Assembly: GCA_934486495.1 (NCBI GenBank)
Contig: CAKSPW010000046.1
Location: forward strand, 1 to 18,324
Direction: 5' to 3'
DNA length: 18,324 nt
From: an uncultured Clostridia bacterium
GTDB lineage: Bacteria; Bacillota; Clostridia; UBA1381
Numbering within the stretch: the stretch's first letter is position 1; each line of letters starts with the position of its first letter. Below the pieces are notes generated by a model, which saw only the letters and a program-made list of their open reading frames with translations, did no database searches and was not told where the DNA came from. Both the position numbers and the translations under genes were made by a program. Shown here piece after piece: positions 7,628 through 15,805 of this stretch.

Positions 7628-7676
7628 AAAAAGGGCAGAGCTATCCCGAAATTATATTCAAAGAACAGCGCTGCCC
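7628..7676 (-). terminator. Intrinsic terminator of the ZTP riboswitch (expression platform)
   Basis: On the minus strand GGGCAG (7676-7671) pairs with CTGCCC (7638-7633). The stem continues past one C/T mismatch through GCTGTTC paired with GGATAGC using G-U pairs, and is followed by TTTTT (7632-7628). The first four bases, GGGC, are also the conserved 3' end of the ZTP aptamer, so ligand-bound aptamer and terminator cannot form together. Predicted outcome: no ZTP, terminate; ZTP bound, read through into purE. Confidence 0.85.
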
Positions 7677-7736
7677 AGACGGTCGACATTTCAAAGCTTT
7701 TTACTCCACGCGGTTATCCGCTTATCCGTCAGTTGC
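7672..7736 (-). promoter_or_regulatory. ZTP riboswitch aptamer (pfl motif)
   Basis: The leader RNA contains AACUGACGG, then a short hairpin GCGG-AUAA-CCGC, then GUGGAGUAAA, a linker, and UCGACCGUCUGGGC. This closely follows the known ZTP/ZMP riboswitch of Fusobacterium ulcerans, with the hallmark CCGUCUGGGC. P1 is GACGG (7730-7726) with CCGUC (7682-7678); P2 is GCGG (7721-7718) with CCGC (7713-7710). It lies about 30 bases after the predicted transcription start and directly before a terminator that reuses its GGGC. The ligand signals 10-formyl-THF shortage through build-up of AICAR nucleotides. Identification is by eye from the motif and is well supported by the purine operon behind it. Confidence 0.93.
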
Positions 7737-7770
7737 AAAAAGCATAAAGTTTATTTAATCCTACAATTTA

Positions 7771-7799
7771 ATTATACCAAACAAGAAAAGGACTGTCAA
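7771..7799 (-). promoter_or_regulatory. Sigma-A promoter of the pur operon
   Basis: A perfect consensus promoter on the minus strand: TTGACA (7799-7794), a 17-base spacer, TATAAT (7776-7771). The predicted start near 7764 gives a leader of about 174 bases that holds the ZTP riboswitch. A promoter this strong fits an operon whose control is exerted downstream by attenuation. No PurR-box repeat (CCGAAC-type) was seen next to it. Confidence 0.88.
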
Positions 7800-7824
7800 C
7801 AGTGATTATGACAAATTTTTATTA

Positions 7825-7859
7825 AAAAACACAAGTTATTTTATTCAATCTGTATTTTT
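7825..7859 (-). terminator. Weak possible terminator after rho
   Basis: AAAAATACA and TGTGTTTTT pair over 9 bp with one G-U around a 17-base loop, immediately after the rho stop at 7862 and ending in a run of T's. The stem is mostly A-U, so strength is doubtful. It may mark the 3' end of the truA-rho unit. Confidence 0.3.
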
Positions 7860-7861
7860 CG

Positions 7862-9169
7862 TTATTTTCCGAAATGATTTATCATAATTTCACACAGGCT
7901 TTTGTTATCCTTTGTATTTTTAAAGTACTCAAAAAGCGTTTTTGTAACATCTGCCGAATTGCTTTTCGATACTTCCCTTCTCATAATTCTCGAAGTTTTT
8001 ATTTCCTCCTCCGAAAGCAAATCTTCCTCACGGCGAGTTCCGGACTTTAATATATCAATCGCCGGGAAAATGCGTCTTTCCTGAAGAACTCTGTCAAGCT
8101 TAAGCTCCATATTGCCCGTACCCTTAAATTCTTCAAAAATAACATCGTCCATTCGGCTGCCGGTTTCAACGAGTGCGGTTGCGAGTATTGTAAGGCTTCC
8201 GCCCTCCTCTATGTTTCTTGCCGCACCGAAAAACTTCTTCGGTTTTATAAGTGCGTCCGGGTCAAGACCTCCCGAAAGTGTTCTTCCCGTCGGTGTCACG
8301 GTTAAATTATACGCTCTTGCAAGCCTTGTTATGGAGTCGAGCAGTACGACAACATCTTTTTTCTGTTCAACAAGCCGGCTTGCCCTCTCCAAAACCATTT
8401 CGGCTATTCTGCAATGATTTTCGGGAGTTTGGTCAAAGGTTGAGTATATAACGTCGCCGTCAACGGAGCGTTTAATATCGGTAACCTCCTCGGGACGTTC
8501 GTCAATCAGCAAAACAATAAGCTTAATATCGGGATAGTTCTCCGAAATTGATTTTGCAACCTGCTTTATTATTGTTGTTTTACCTGCTTTCGGCGGTGCA
8601 ACAATCATACCTCTTTGACCCTTGCCCACAGGCGCTATTATATCTATAACTCTTGACGCAAGACGATTTTTTTCGCCCGTATCAAGGCAGAGCTTTTCTG
8701 TCGGATAAATCGGAGTCAGCTTTTCAAACGGGCGTCTTTTAAACACAGCGTCGATTCCGTCGCCGTTTATTGTCTTTATAAAAAGCAACGGAGAATATTT
8801 ATCCTCATCGTTTGACGGACGTGCGTCACCGATTATCTCATCACCCGTTTTAAGGTTAAATCTCCTTATTTGAGTCGGCGATACGTAAATATCCTGCGCA
8901 CTCGGGCTGTAGTTTTCAAATCTCAAAAATCCGAAGCCGTCGCTCATCACATCAAGCACACCGCAAACCTCGACAACATCGCTCGGACGTTCTCTTTTTT
9001 TAGGCTTATCTTCTTCATCACTGCGTTTTTGCGCATCGGCACGGGCTTTTTCGATTTTTTCTATTATTTCATTTTTCTTCAGAGCCGAAATTTTATCTAT
9101 TCCGAGTCCGAGTGCAATTTGCTTTAATTCTTCCTTTGTCTTTCTTTCAAGTGATATTTCCTCTTGCAT
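7862..9169 (-). CDS. rho: Transcription termination factor Rho
   Basis: Hexameric RNA-dependent ATPase/translocase that ends transcription and acts in the cytosol. The 435 residues show a short N-terminal helical domain (RKTKEELKQIALGLGIDK), a charged linker (40-62, DEEDKPKKRERP), the OB-fold primary RNA site (VLDVMSDGFGFLRF to ISP-type DIYVSPTQIRRF, 66-140), Walker A GKGQRGMIVAPPKAGKTT (182-199), Walker B VVVLLDSITRLARAY (273-287), the Q-loop region GRTLSGGLDPDAL and the R-loop region EEFKGTGNMELKLDR. The start at 9169 is preferred because GGAG lies 6 bases upstream; an in-frame ATG at 9181 contains that region and has no binding site. It is 18 bases after the M64 peptidase gene, an unusual partner, suggesting co-transcription. 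Confidence 0.95.
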   Translation of the reverse strand: MQEEISLERKTKEELKQIALGLGIDKISALKKNEIIEKIEKARADAQKRSDEEDKPKKRERPSDVVEVCGVLDVMSDGFGFLRFENYSPSAQDIYVSPTQIRRFNLKTGDEIIGDARPSNDEDKYSPLLFIKTINGDGIDAVFKRRPFEKLTPIYPTEKLCLDTGEKNRLASRVIDIIAPVGKGQRGMIVAPPKAGKTTIIKQVAKSISENYPDIKLIVLLIDERPEEVTDIKRSVDGDVIYSTFDQTPENHCRIAEMVLERASRLVEQKKDVVVLLDSITRLARAYNLTVTPTGRTLSGGLDPDALIKPKKFFGAARNIEEGGSLTILATALVETGSRMDDVIFEEFKGTGNMELKLDRVLQERRIFPAIDILKSGTRREEDLLSEEEIKTSRIMRREVSKSNSADVTKTLFEYFKNTKDNKSLCEIMINHFGK

Positions 9170-9187
9170 AAAAATCTCCATTAATAT

Positions 9188-12130
9188 TTATTTTGTTATA
9201 TGCCTGAATTCATATATCGGTTTTATATTCCCCATATTTTCAAAGGCATATGCTTTAATTTCGGGCCGTTTTTTCATATCCGAAACCGTCACCCTTATCG
9301 GTTTTGTTTCAATTAATTCTTTTGGAGCGTCCGACTTTGCACTCTCCAAAGCTACAAGCGAACCGCCAACGTACTTTGCGATTATAACGGTTGCCGATTT
9401 TTTGCCGTTCGGCACTGAAAGTCTCGCTTTATAGTATCCTACCTTTATTGTTTTATCGGCAGGCGAGCCGTTTTCGTATGTGATTTCAAACAAATCCTCA
9501 CTGCTGACAGGCTCTCCGTAATAATATGTGACTGTAAGTCCGTTTGAGCCTACAGTATTTCCAAGATTTTCAGCACGCACAAGCGTATAGCCGTTAATCT
9601 CGCCGAGAGGTTCGTAATTTACTTTTGTACCTACCGGAGCCGGAATCACCGTCGGTATTGTGTTCGGAACGTTTTCTCCGCTCTCTAACTTATATTCAAT
9701 GGTAACATCCGCATATGACTTATTTTCCGTATTGTCATCGGCAAGCGTTTCTCCCGCTTCGTCAACCACAGAAAAAGCGACCGTATCTCCGTATTTCAAA
9801 ACCGCATTATCCGGTATTTTGTAAACAAGCGAACAATTTACAAGTCCCGAATCAAAATCACTGCCGTAATAATCCAAAGCTTTTTTCGGCCAGAATTTAG
9901 GCTTCTCGCTCCAAACGGGAACGGTGAATTTTTTCTCGGCAGAAATTTCTTTGCCGTCTGCCGTTTTTGCTTTCGTTCCGTCCGAATGCTTAACCCAAAG
10001 GCGCAGCGTAACGCTTTTCTCCTTTTTATCGGACAAATTTTGAACTATTGTTCTCAGTTCAATCTCCCTGCCTTTCATATCGGGCGAAAATCTGCTTTTG
10101 GCATTTCCGCTTAAAAGGCGATTGTTTCTGTCGCTTTCAAAATTTGAATAACCGCTGCTGTTTGCATTTCCAAAAGCGGAAGAATTATCCGAAGGATTTT
10201 TGAATACTCCCGTATACTCCTTAACCTCGGGAACGGCAACATACAAATCATCGGGATTTTCAATCAGCTGACTCATGCGCTTTGTACCCTGAAGCTTGCA
10301 CACCTCACACAGCTCATTTCTCGTGTTCTCGCGCATAAGACACATACGGCTTGAGTTAAACGAATACGAACCGTCATAATGCGGACACGTGAAAGTATAA
10401 CGAAATCCGAGCATTTTTTTCCAATTCACCAAACTCGGATTTGCCGTATACGACATATTAAGCGAAGAACGATAAGCATCCTCCGATATAGGCACATAGC
10501 TTGTCGAATACTCGTCGCCCAAATGCATAATCCCGTGGCCGAGCTCATGCCTTAAGATAAACTGAGAATAAGAACTGTCGGACGGTGCAACGATATAGTG
10601 TATGCCGCTTTTAATACTATCATGAGAACCGCCGAAATAATCTCCGCTGTTTGCAAGCACAACAAATTGATTTATATGCTCGTAAACATAATAATACGGA
10701 GCGTATTCGTTATCCCAGCTGAACACATTCGGGTCAGTTGTTTCGGGAATGTGCGCATCATGGATTTTATCAATAAAAGCAGGACCTATGCACCGTTCAA
10801 ACAAATGATTTTTCAAGCCGCCGTTAATATTTGTTGACACACGTGAATCAACAACGCTGAAAAATGTGCTGTTTCCGCCGTAATTGTCAATAGATGCCGT
10901 ACAAATCGCATATACGTTAAATCGGTCTGCCATACTGCGGTAAGGCTCGCTCAGCAGTACATTGTTCCAAAGCCGCTGAACATCACGCACAAACTTTGCC
11001 TGCTCATCTTTTTTATAACCCTCGGCACAAAACAGAATAACCATATTTTCCGTATCCCTGCGCGGCTTTTGAATTACATACACAGGTACTGTCGGATTTG
11101 CGTACTTACCGTCTGCAGAGTAGTTAGCTCCGAGCGTAAGCTGAATATTCAAATCCGTATCAATATCCCAATTTCCGTCACCCGTTTCTCTCTCGCCGCC
11201 CGATATGCTTAAATTGTCACCCGGTTTGTCCGGTGCGGATCCTATATACGGATTTTGCGATGTACCGCTGCCCGATGAAGCAACAAAATACTTTGCATCA
11301 AGATAAAATGCGGGGCGGACGCCGTAATAGTCAACATGCGGAGCATCACGCATAATTTTTCCGTCCGTGCCGACATAACGCATATCATGATTACAGTCGG
11401 TAACCGGGGTTCTCAGCCAGTAATTCCACCTAAATCCGTTTTTGTTCGTTGCAATATAGTAGCTGCCCAAATTTTTATAAACGGTATTCAGCTGTTTGAC
11501 ATCGAGCAAAAATACCTTATCGGTAATATTTTCATAATATGCGTTGTCAAATCCGTCGGCAACGGACTGAATATCGGTATTATACGGCAAATCCTTTCCC
11601 GGAGCGTCGATATATCCTGCGCTGTACTCCGGATGAGATACAACCGACCGCTGCGTTACCGTTTTGATTGCGGAAATTTCATCCTTTTTAAAACCGCTTA
11701 AAAAGCCTGCCTTATCGGCGTACGAGTTTGTGCCGACTATATAATCTGCCTTTGGCGGATTTTTGCAAAGCCAATTAACCGTCTTTCCGTCAGAGTTGAG
11801 CCATGAACGCATATTACTGTCACGCCAGTGGTTTGAGCCGTATTTGCTCCTGTAAGTGTTGCGTCTGTGAGAGCCTGTTGCCGAGTTTTCGCTTGTCCGT
11901 GCGTCATACGGAAGATACTCGCAAAGTACTTTATCCGAAAGCATCAAAGGTCCGTTATCGTCAACGGCAACACACCGCCATAAAACTGATTCGCCCTCGT
12001 ACGTACCCATGCGGATATAATCTCCGATATTAATTTTAAACTCCGCACCCGCAGATGTCGGCAACAGGCTAAATATCATTACAGCAAAAAGCATTAAAGA
12101 CATTATTCTCTTGTTTGTTATTTTCATCAT
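9188..12130 (-). CDS. Exported M64-family (IgA peptidase family) metallopeptidase with N-terminal DUF6273-like domain
   Basis: A predicted secreted zinc protease of 980 residues. It begins with a signal peptide (KRIMSLMLFAVMIFSLLPTSAGA, cleaved near 29). Residues ~34-280 look like DUF6273: IGDYIRMGTYEGESVLWRCV, DSNMRSWLNS, and VRPAFYLDAKYF at the end. Residues ~362-640 match peptidase M64: MVILFCAEGYKKDEQAKF, then HELGHGIMHLGDEY with His528, Glu529, His532 and Asp539-Glu540, and the family cysteines in CLMREN and ELCEVC. Residues ~655-800 look like a CARDB-type beta sandwich, ~805-873 a MucBP-like module ending VTYYYGEP, and the rest a C-terminal domain common in clostridial surface proteins. 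No sortase or SLH anchor. The ATG at 12130 follows AAGGGG by 7 bases and starts 12 bases after the SLH gene. M64 is named for an IgA protease of Clostridium ramosum; the substrate here is unknown. Confidence 0.85.
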   Translation of the reverse strand: MMKITNKRIMSLMLFAVMIFSLLPTSAGAEFKINIGDYIRMGTYEGESVLWRCVAVDDNGPLMLSDKVLCEYLPYDARTSENSATGSHRRNTYRSKYGSNHWRDSNMRSWLNSDGKTVNWLCKNPPKADYIVGTNSYADKAGFLSGFKKDEISAIKTVTQRSVVSHPEYSAGYIDAPGKDLPYNTDIQSVADGFDNAYYENITDKVFLLDVKQLNTVYKNLGSYYIATNKNGFRWNYWLRTPVTDCNHDMRYVGTDGKIMRDAPHVDYYGVRPAFYLDAKYFVASSGSGTSQNPYIGSAPDKPGDNLSISGGERETGDGNWDIDTDLNIQLTLGANYSADGKYANPTVPVYVIQKPRRDTENMVILFCAEGYKKDEQAKFVRDVQRLWNNVLLSEPYRSMADRFNVYAICTASIDNYGGNSTFFSVVDSRVSTNINGGLKNHLFERCIGPAFIDKIHDAHIPETTDPNVFSWDNEYAPYYYVYEHINQFVVLANSGDYFGGSHDSIKSGIHYIVAPSDSSYSQFILRHELGHGIMHLGDEYSTSYVPISEDAYRSSLNMSYTANPSLVNWKKMLGFRYTFTCPHYDGSYSFNSSRMCLMRENTRNELCEVCKLQGTKRMSQLIENPDDLYVAVPEVKEYTGVFKNPSDNSSAFGNANSSGYSNFESDRNNRLLSGNAKSRFSPDMKGREIELRTIVQNLSDKKEKSVTLRLWVKHSDGTKAKTADGKEISAEKKFTVPVWSEKPKFWPKKALDYYGSDFDSGLVNCSLVYKIPDNAVLKYGDTVAFSVVDEAGETLADDNTENKSYADVTIEYKLESGENVPNTIPTVIPAPVGTKVNYEPLGEINGYTLVRAENLGNTVGSNGLTVTYYYGEPVSSEDLFEITYENGSPADKTIKVGYYKARLSVPNGKKSATVIIAKYVGGSLVALESAKSDAPKELIETKPIRVTVSDMKKRPEIKAYAFENMGNIKPIYEFRHITK

Positions 12131-12142
12131 TAAAATTCCCCT

Positions 12143-15085
12143 TTAGTTATCGAAGGTATATAAATAGCTTTGGGCACAAATTCCCAAAGAGCTGCCGACC
12201 GTTGCCATCTTGTCCGGATGAACATAATCCTTGAAAACATTGTCGAGTATGTGCGCCGCTTTCATTTCATATATGCAATCCCTTGCCCAATGATCCGTTT
12301 CGGGAGGATAGTCGATGAAGTAGTCCAAGGATGAAAAATCTTTGTCAAATTTATATCCCATTGTTTCAAGAGTTCTTTTGAACAAATAAATCATTTCCGC
12401 ATTTGTCACAAAGCCGTCGGGACGCACCGAGCCATCTTCAAATCCACACATAATTCCTATCTGATTTGCCTTTGCAAACACCTCGTCACGAGTATCGTAA
12501 AACGGATATTCTTCTTCGGGAATTATCTCCCCGTTGATTGACTCATAAAGATTAACAATAAGTGACGCCACCTGAAGACGTGTAATATTATCATAAAACA
12601 GTGAGGTGTCAAAATGCTCATCGGCAAGCTCATAAAACAGCGCTTTTTGTGTGGCATACGCATCATCGTCATATACAGCAGTATCTTGCATATTGCTGCC
12701 CGACTTCACCGAAAAGCAAAGCAGCTGTGCCACTTCGGTTATGGGTATGCAAAGTCTTTCGGAGCGCATTACGGGTGCATACTCCATTTGTATCTGTTTG
12801 TCATTATTGACAATTGCTGTTTTGTTTTCCGCCTTTATTCTGACGGATATAGAGTCATGCAAAAGCTGAAACTCATTTTTTGAATCATCATATAATACCG
12901 TCAATCCAAGAATTTCCGCAGCATCACGAACAAACATATACGGCTCGCCGTCTATGAATTCAAGATATTCGGCATCAAATCTCTTACCTCCGCTATAAAC
13001 GGTTTTATCGCTTTTTTGAATATACATCGTTGCAATATTCTTTTCGGTCATTTTCGTGTGATTAACCTTTTTTATAAAGTACGGTTTGGCAACCGGCTTA
13101 AAATCCGACACGGTAAAAAGCTTAATTTCTCTTGCCTCGTTGTAATGCTCCTCGGATAAAGCAATCATATTTGTTTCATTACCGCCTGCGGCTATATTAA
13201 TCGGTCTTTCGCTTTGGTAAACATATAAAAGCTTTCCCGATTCATCATACAAAGCTATGTAATTAACAACATTTTCAACATCGAAATCACCTTCCGCACT
13301 CATCATTATATTCCATGAATAATTATTTTTTTCGACATTAAGCCGTATCGGAAGCAACGGTCTGTACCCGTCATAGTTAAAGGAAATATTCTCTAAATCA
13401 TCTAAAGCCGTTACAGTGTGTGCATCACTTTTCATCACTGCCGCACTCGGCGTGGCATAGTATAACGTTTTATTCAAGTCAGAGTCGCAAAGCATTAAAA
13501 TATACTCCTCAAACTCCTCGGGAACGGACAGACTGTATTTCCCGTCCGAATCAACATCAGTACGAAAATGCGGTACGGTTTCACTGCCGTTGTCATCACA
13601 ATCGAGCGCAATTGCACCGACAAAGCAGTTATTGAGCGAAAATATCGGCACATTTACATTACCCGATATTAAATGACGTTTCATAAGAGAAATATTTATC
13701 TCATCACCGACCGAAACAGAAGACGCTTTCTCAGCAAGCGTTGTACAATCCTTTCCGTTTATGTAATGACCGAATTTATACAATCCGTTATAATTATCGT
13801 GTAAAACATAAAAGCAAATAACTGCGCCGCAATCCATATCATCCAAAATTCTGACGCTTACCGACTTCTCGCCCGGCTGTATGGAAAAACTTGCACTGCC
13901 GAGTCTGTAATGAGGCATTGAAAACGACTGAATGTACAAGCTGCCGTCTATGCATTCGTTTGCCGTGTAATTATCCGGCAACTTTATTACGGCATTATAC
14001 TCGTTTGCGTATCGGGCGTTAAAATTAAAATCCGCAGCCTCTGGGCACTCGTCAAGATTTTTATTCTCTCGCATATACTCCCCGTCCGTAAAAATAAGAT
14101 GAATCGTTTTATTCTGCGACGGTTTAAGACGCAGATTATAATCAGCTGAAATTTCTCCTTTATAAATCACGCCGTTATAACTTCCGTTTTCATACTCGAT
14201 TGTAAAAGCCACATCCTTATCGGCAGGCTTCGGCAGTTTAACTTTGCCGTTAATATTTACAATCTTTTCGGCAACGGTAAAATTATATCTGTCATATTCT
14301 CTGTTATAATTTGTGTATTCGGTATCATAATACAGTTCATTGTTTATGCTGTACCCGATAACACATTTATGAATATTACCTGTCGGAATATTAAAACTGT
14401 AATCACAGCTTTGACACCCCTCTGGAATTACAATTGTTTTTGAAATAAGTTTTTTTAATATTCTTTTCGGAGTTTTGTTATATACAGGCTTAGCAGTACT
14501 GTTTGAAAATCCCGGCATTACGGATTGTCCGTTTAGTCCGATAAAGCCGCCACCGCCGCCGCTGCCGCCTGTTGATGTTTCAAGAACCTTTGCCGCAAAA
14601 ACTTCTGCCGAAATTCCGCCCGTGCCGGCTGTTTCGTTATCCGGCAGCGATACAGTTCCGCATATAAAGCCGTCGTCAAATATGTCCGATATCCAAATTC
14701 TCGTTTCATTTTCGCTTTTTTCATATATTTTCGAAAAGACGGAACACAGCAAATCCAAGCTAAAATACAATTTATTATTTTTAAAAATATATGCATCCCT
14801 GTACATAACAGACACATTGTTTATTTCAACAAACGAGCTGCCTGTTTTAATACACAGCTTTTTATCTGAAAAAATATCCGTTATGATGTTATTTTTTTCA
14901 CAAAAAAGATTAATCTCGGTTAAATCTTTCTCATGAATATAAAACTTTCCGTTATATTCTACCGGTTTATAACTGAATTCCACTTTTTTGCCGCAGTTAA
15001 AAAATGTATGTTCTTCCTCCGCAATTGCAATTGTCGGCACAATAAGGCTCAATATCATAAATACAATCAACAGTTTGTTTTTCAT
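12143..15085 (-). CDS. Exported SLH-domain cell-surface protein with copper-amine-oxidase-N-like domains
   Basis: A 980-residue protein predicted to sit on the cell wall; function unknown. The signal peptide KNKLLIVFMILSLIVPTIAIA is cleaved near residue 22. Residues ~30-135 and ~698-800 resemble the copper amine oxidase N-terminal (stalk) domain common in Clostridia: the second has DGEPYMFVRDAAEILGLTV and RLCIPITEVAQLL. The middle carries several beta-rich repeats that each open with a pattern like GTVSLPDN, NGKVKLPKP, AVIKLPDNY and SGNVNVP (about 142, 278, 365, 475). A glycine-rich patch STGGSGGGGGF lies at ~170-180. From ~828, SLH units are visible: NITRLQVASLIVNLYES, IGIMCGFEDGSVRPDGFVT and DHWARDCIYEMKAAHI, expected to bind wall-linked polymer. 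GGGAGG is 7 bases before the ATG. It lies directly before the M64 peptidase gene and may present, display or assist it (inference). Confidence 0.8.
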   Translation of the reverse strand: MKNKLLIVFMILSLIVPTIAIAEEEHTFFNCGKKVEFSYKPVEYNGKFYIHEKDLTEINLFCEKNNIITDIFSDKKLCIKTGSSFVEINNVSVMYRDAYIFKNNKLYFSLDLLCSVFSKIYEKSENETRIWISDIFDDGFICGTVSLPDNETAGTGGISAEVFAAKVLETSTGGSGGGGGFIGLNGQSVMPGFSNSTAKPVYNKTPKRILKKLISKTIVIPEGCQSCDYSFNIPTGNIHKCVIGYSINNELYYDTEYTNYNREYDRYNFTVAEKIVNINGKVKLPKPADKDVAFTIEYENGSYNGVIYKGEISADYNLRLKPSQNKTIHLIFTDGEYMRENKNLDECPEAADFNFNARYANEYNAVIKLPDNYTANECIDGSLYIQSFSMPHYRLGSASFSIQPGEKSVSVRILDDMDCGAVICFYVLHDNYNGLYKFGHYINGKDCTTLAEKASSVSVGDEINISLMKRHLISGNVNVPIFSLNNCFVGAIALDCDDNGSETVPHFRTDVDSDGKYSLSVPEEFEEYILMLCDSDLNKTLYYATPSAAVMKSDAHTVTALDDLENISFNYDGYRPLLPIRLNVEKNNYSWNIMMSAEGDFDVENVVNYIALYDESGKLLYVYQSERPINIAAGGNETNMIALSEEHYNEAREIKLFTVSDFKPVAKPYFIKKVNHTKMTEKNIATMYIQKSDKTVYSGGKRFDAEYLEFIDGEPYMFVRDAAEILGLTVLYDDSKNEFQLLHDSISVRIKAENKTAIVNNDKQIQMEYAPVMRSERLCIPITEVAQLLCFSVKSGSNMQDTAVYDDDAYATQKALFYELADEHFDTSLFYDNITRLQVASLIVNLYESINGEIIPEEEYPFYDTRDEVFAKANQIGIMCGFEDGSVRPDGFVTNAEMIYLFKRTLETMGYKFDKDFSSLDYFIDYPPETDHWARDCIYEMKAAHILDNVFKDYVHPDKMATVGSSLGICAQSYLYTFDN

Positions 15086-15111
15086 ACTTTTTCCTCCCGA
15101 AAATCAGTATT

Positions 15112-15792
15112 TTATTTTAAAAACCGTATCTGAAGCAAAAGTGACATAAGCAGATTTTTATCGTAAAAATATTTTGCAACATATGTTTTATCCATAGCAT
15201 CACGGATAGCGTCCGCATTTGCAACGTCAAACGACAACGCACCGCTTACTATACACAATATGAGTATACCCGAAACAAGTCCCACCGCTCCGCCGAGCAA
15301 TCGGTTAGCGTGCGATAAAAGCGGCAGATGAAATATAAGCTCAATAATTTTAAATATAAGCGCAAGCAATATTTTACACACAATATAAAGCGCTATAATA
15401 CAAATCATTCTCTTTACCGTATCGCTTACGGCACTTACGGTTACGCTCTGAACCGCATTTTGTGCCGGCTTGTAAATAAATTCGGGCAATGATTTTGCCG
15501 AGTCCTCGCTGTTTTCCGTGTTCTGCACCGCTTCGCCCTCCTGCACCTGATTATTTTGCCGGGCGTTTTTGCCGATTAAAACATTCTGAACATATGCGTC
15601 AACTCTTGCGGCGGCAGGCGTATACTCAAAATAGTCGTACACCTTACCGGAAAACGTCATAACAACGGCAATCGTAATAACAATAGACAGTATATGAAAA
15701 ACGCTTTTCATTATTCCTTTTCTTGACATTATTATCGTTGACGCTATCAAAACAACAGCCGTTACTGCGTCAAATATTATTGATAAACTCAA
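15112..15792 (-). CDS. CvpA-family integral membrane protein (TTG start)
   Basis: A 226-residue membrane protein of the CvpA family (named for a colicin V production gene; exact role in Firmicutes unknown). I see four hydrophobic segments: SIIFDAVTAVVLIASTII, SVFHILSIVITIAVVM, MICIIALYIVCKILLALIF and LLGGAVGLVSGILILCIVSG, the last with the glycine-rich pattern typical of CvpA. Between the second and third is a hydrophilic loop of about 75 residues, rich in Gln, Asn and Glu (KNARQNNQVQEGEAVQNTEN). The start is a TTG at 15792, 8 bases after AAGGAG. A longer ATG version from 15858 would overlap the upstream gene by 50 bases and include its binding site within the coding region. It begins 13 bases after the DUF5711-like gene and precedes the SLH gene by 26 bases. 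Confidence 0.8.
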   Translation of the reverse strand: MSLSIIFDAVTAVVLIASTIIMSRKGIMKSVFHILSIVITIAVVMTFSGKVYDYFEYTPAAARVDAYVQNVLIGKNARQNNQVQEGEAVQNTENSEDSAKSLPEFIYKPAQNAVQSVTVSAVSDTVKRMICIIALYIVCKILLALIFKIIELIFHLPLLSHANRLLGGAVGLVSGILILCIVSGALSFDVANADAIRDAMDKTYVAKYFYDKNLLMSLLLQIRFLK

Positions 15793-15805
15793 AATTTCAC
15801 ACTCC

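Noticed and set aside
7474..7758. 94-codon plus-strand frame across the purE leader
   Set aside because: Covers the complement of the riboswitch and terminator and the 5' end of purE; no ribosome binding site.
7600..7770. Guanine/adenine riboswitch or PRPP (ykkC-type) riboswitch before purE
   Set aside because: Neither set of conserved core bases is present; the leader fits the ZTP motif instead.
14475..14936. 153-codon plus-strand open frame, proline-rich
   Set aside because: It is opposite the SLH gene; the proline run is the complement of that gene's glycine-rich patch. No ribosome binding site or family resemblance.
9188..15085. Both large exported proteins are exactly 980 residues long, hinting at duplication
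   Set aside because: Their domains differ and I see no shared sequence; the equal length looks like coincidence.
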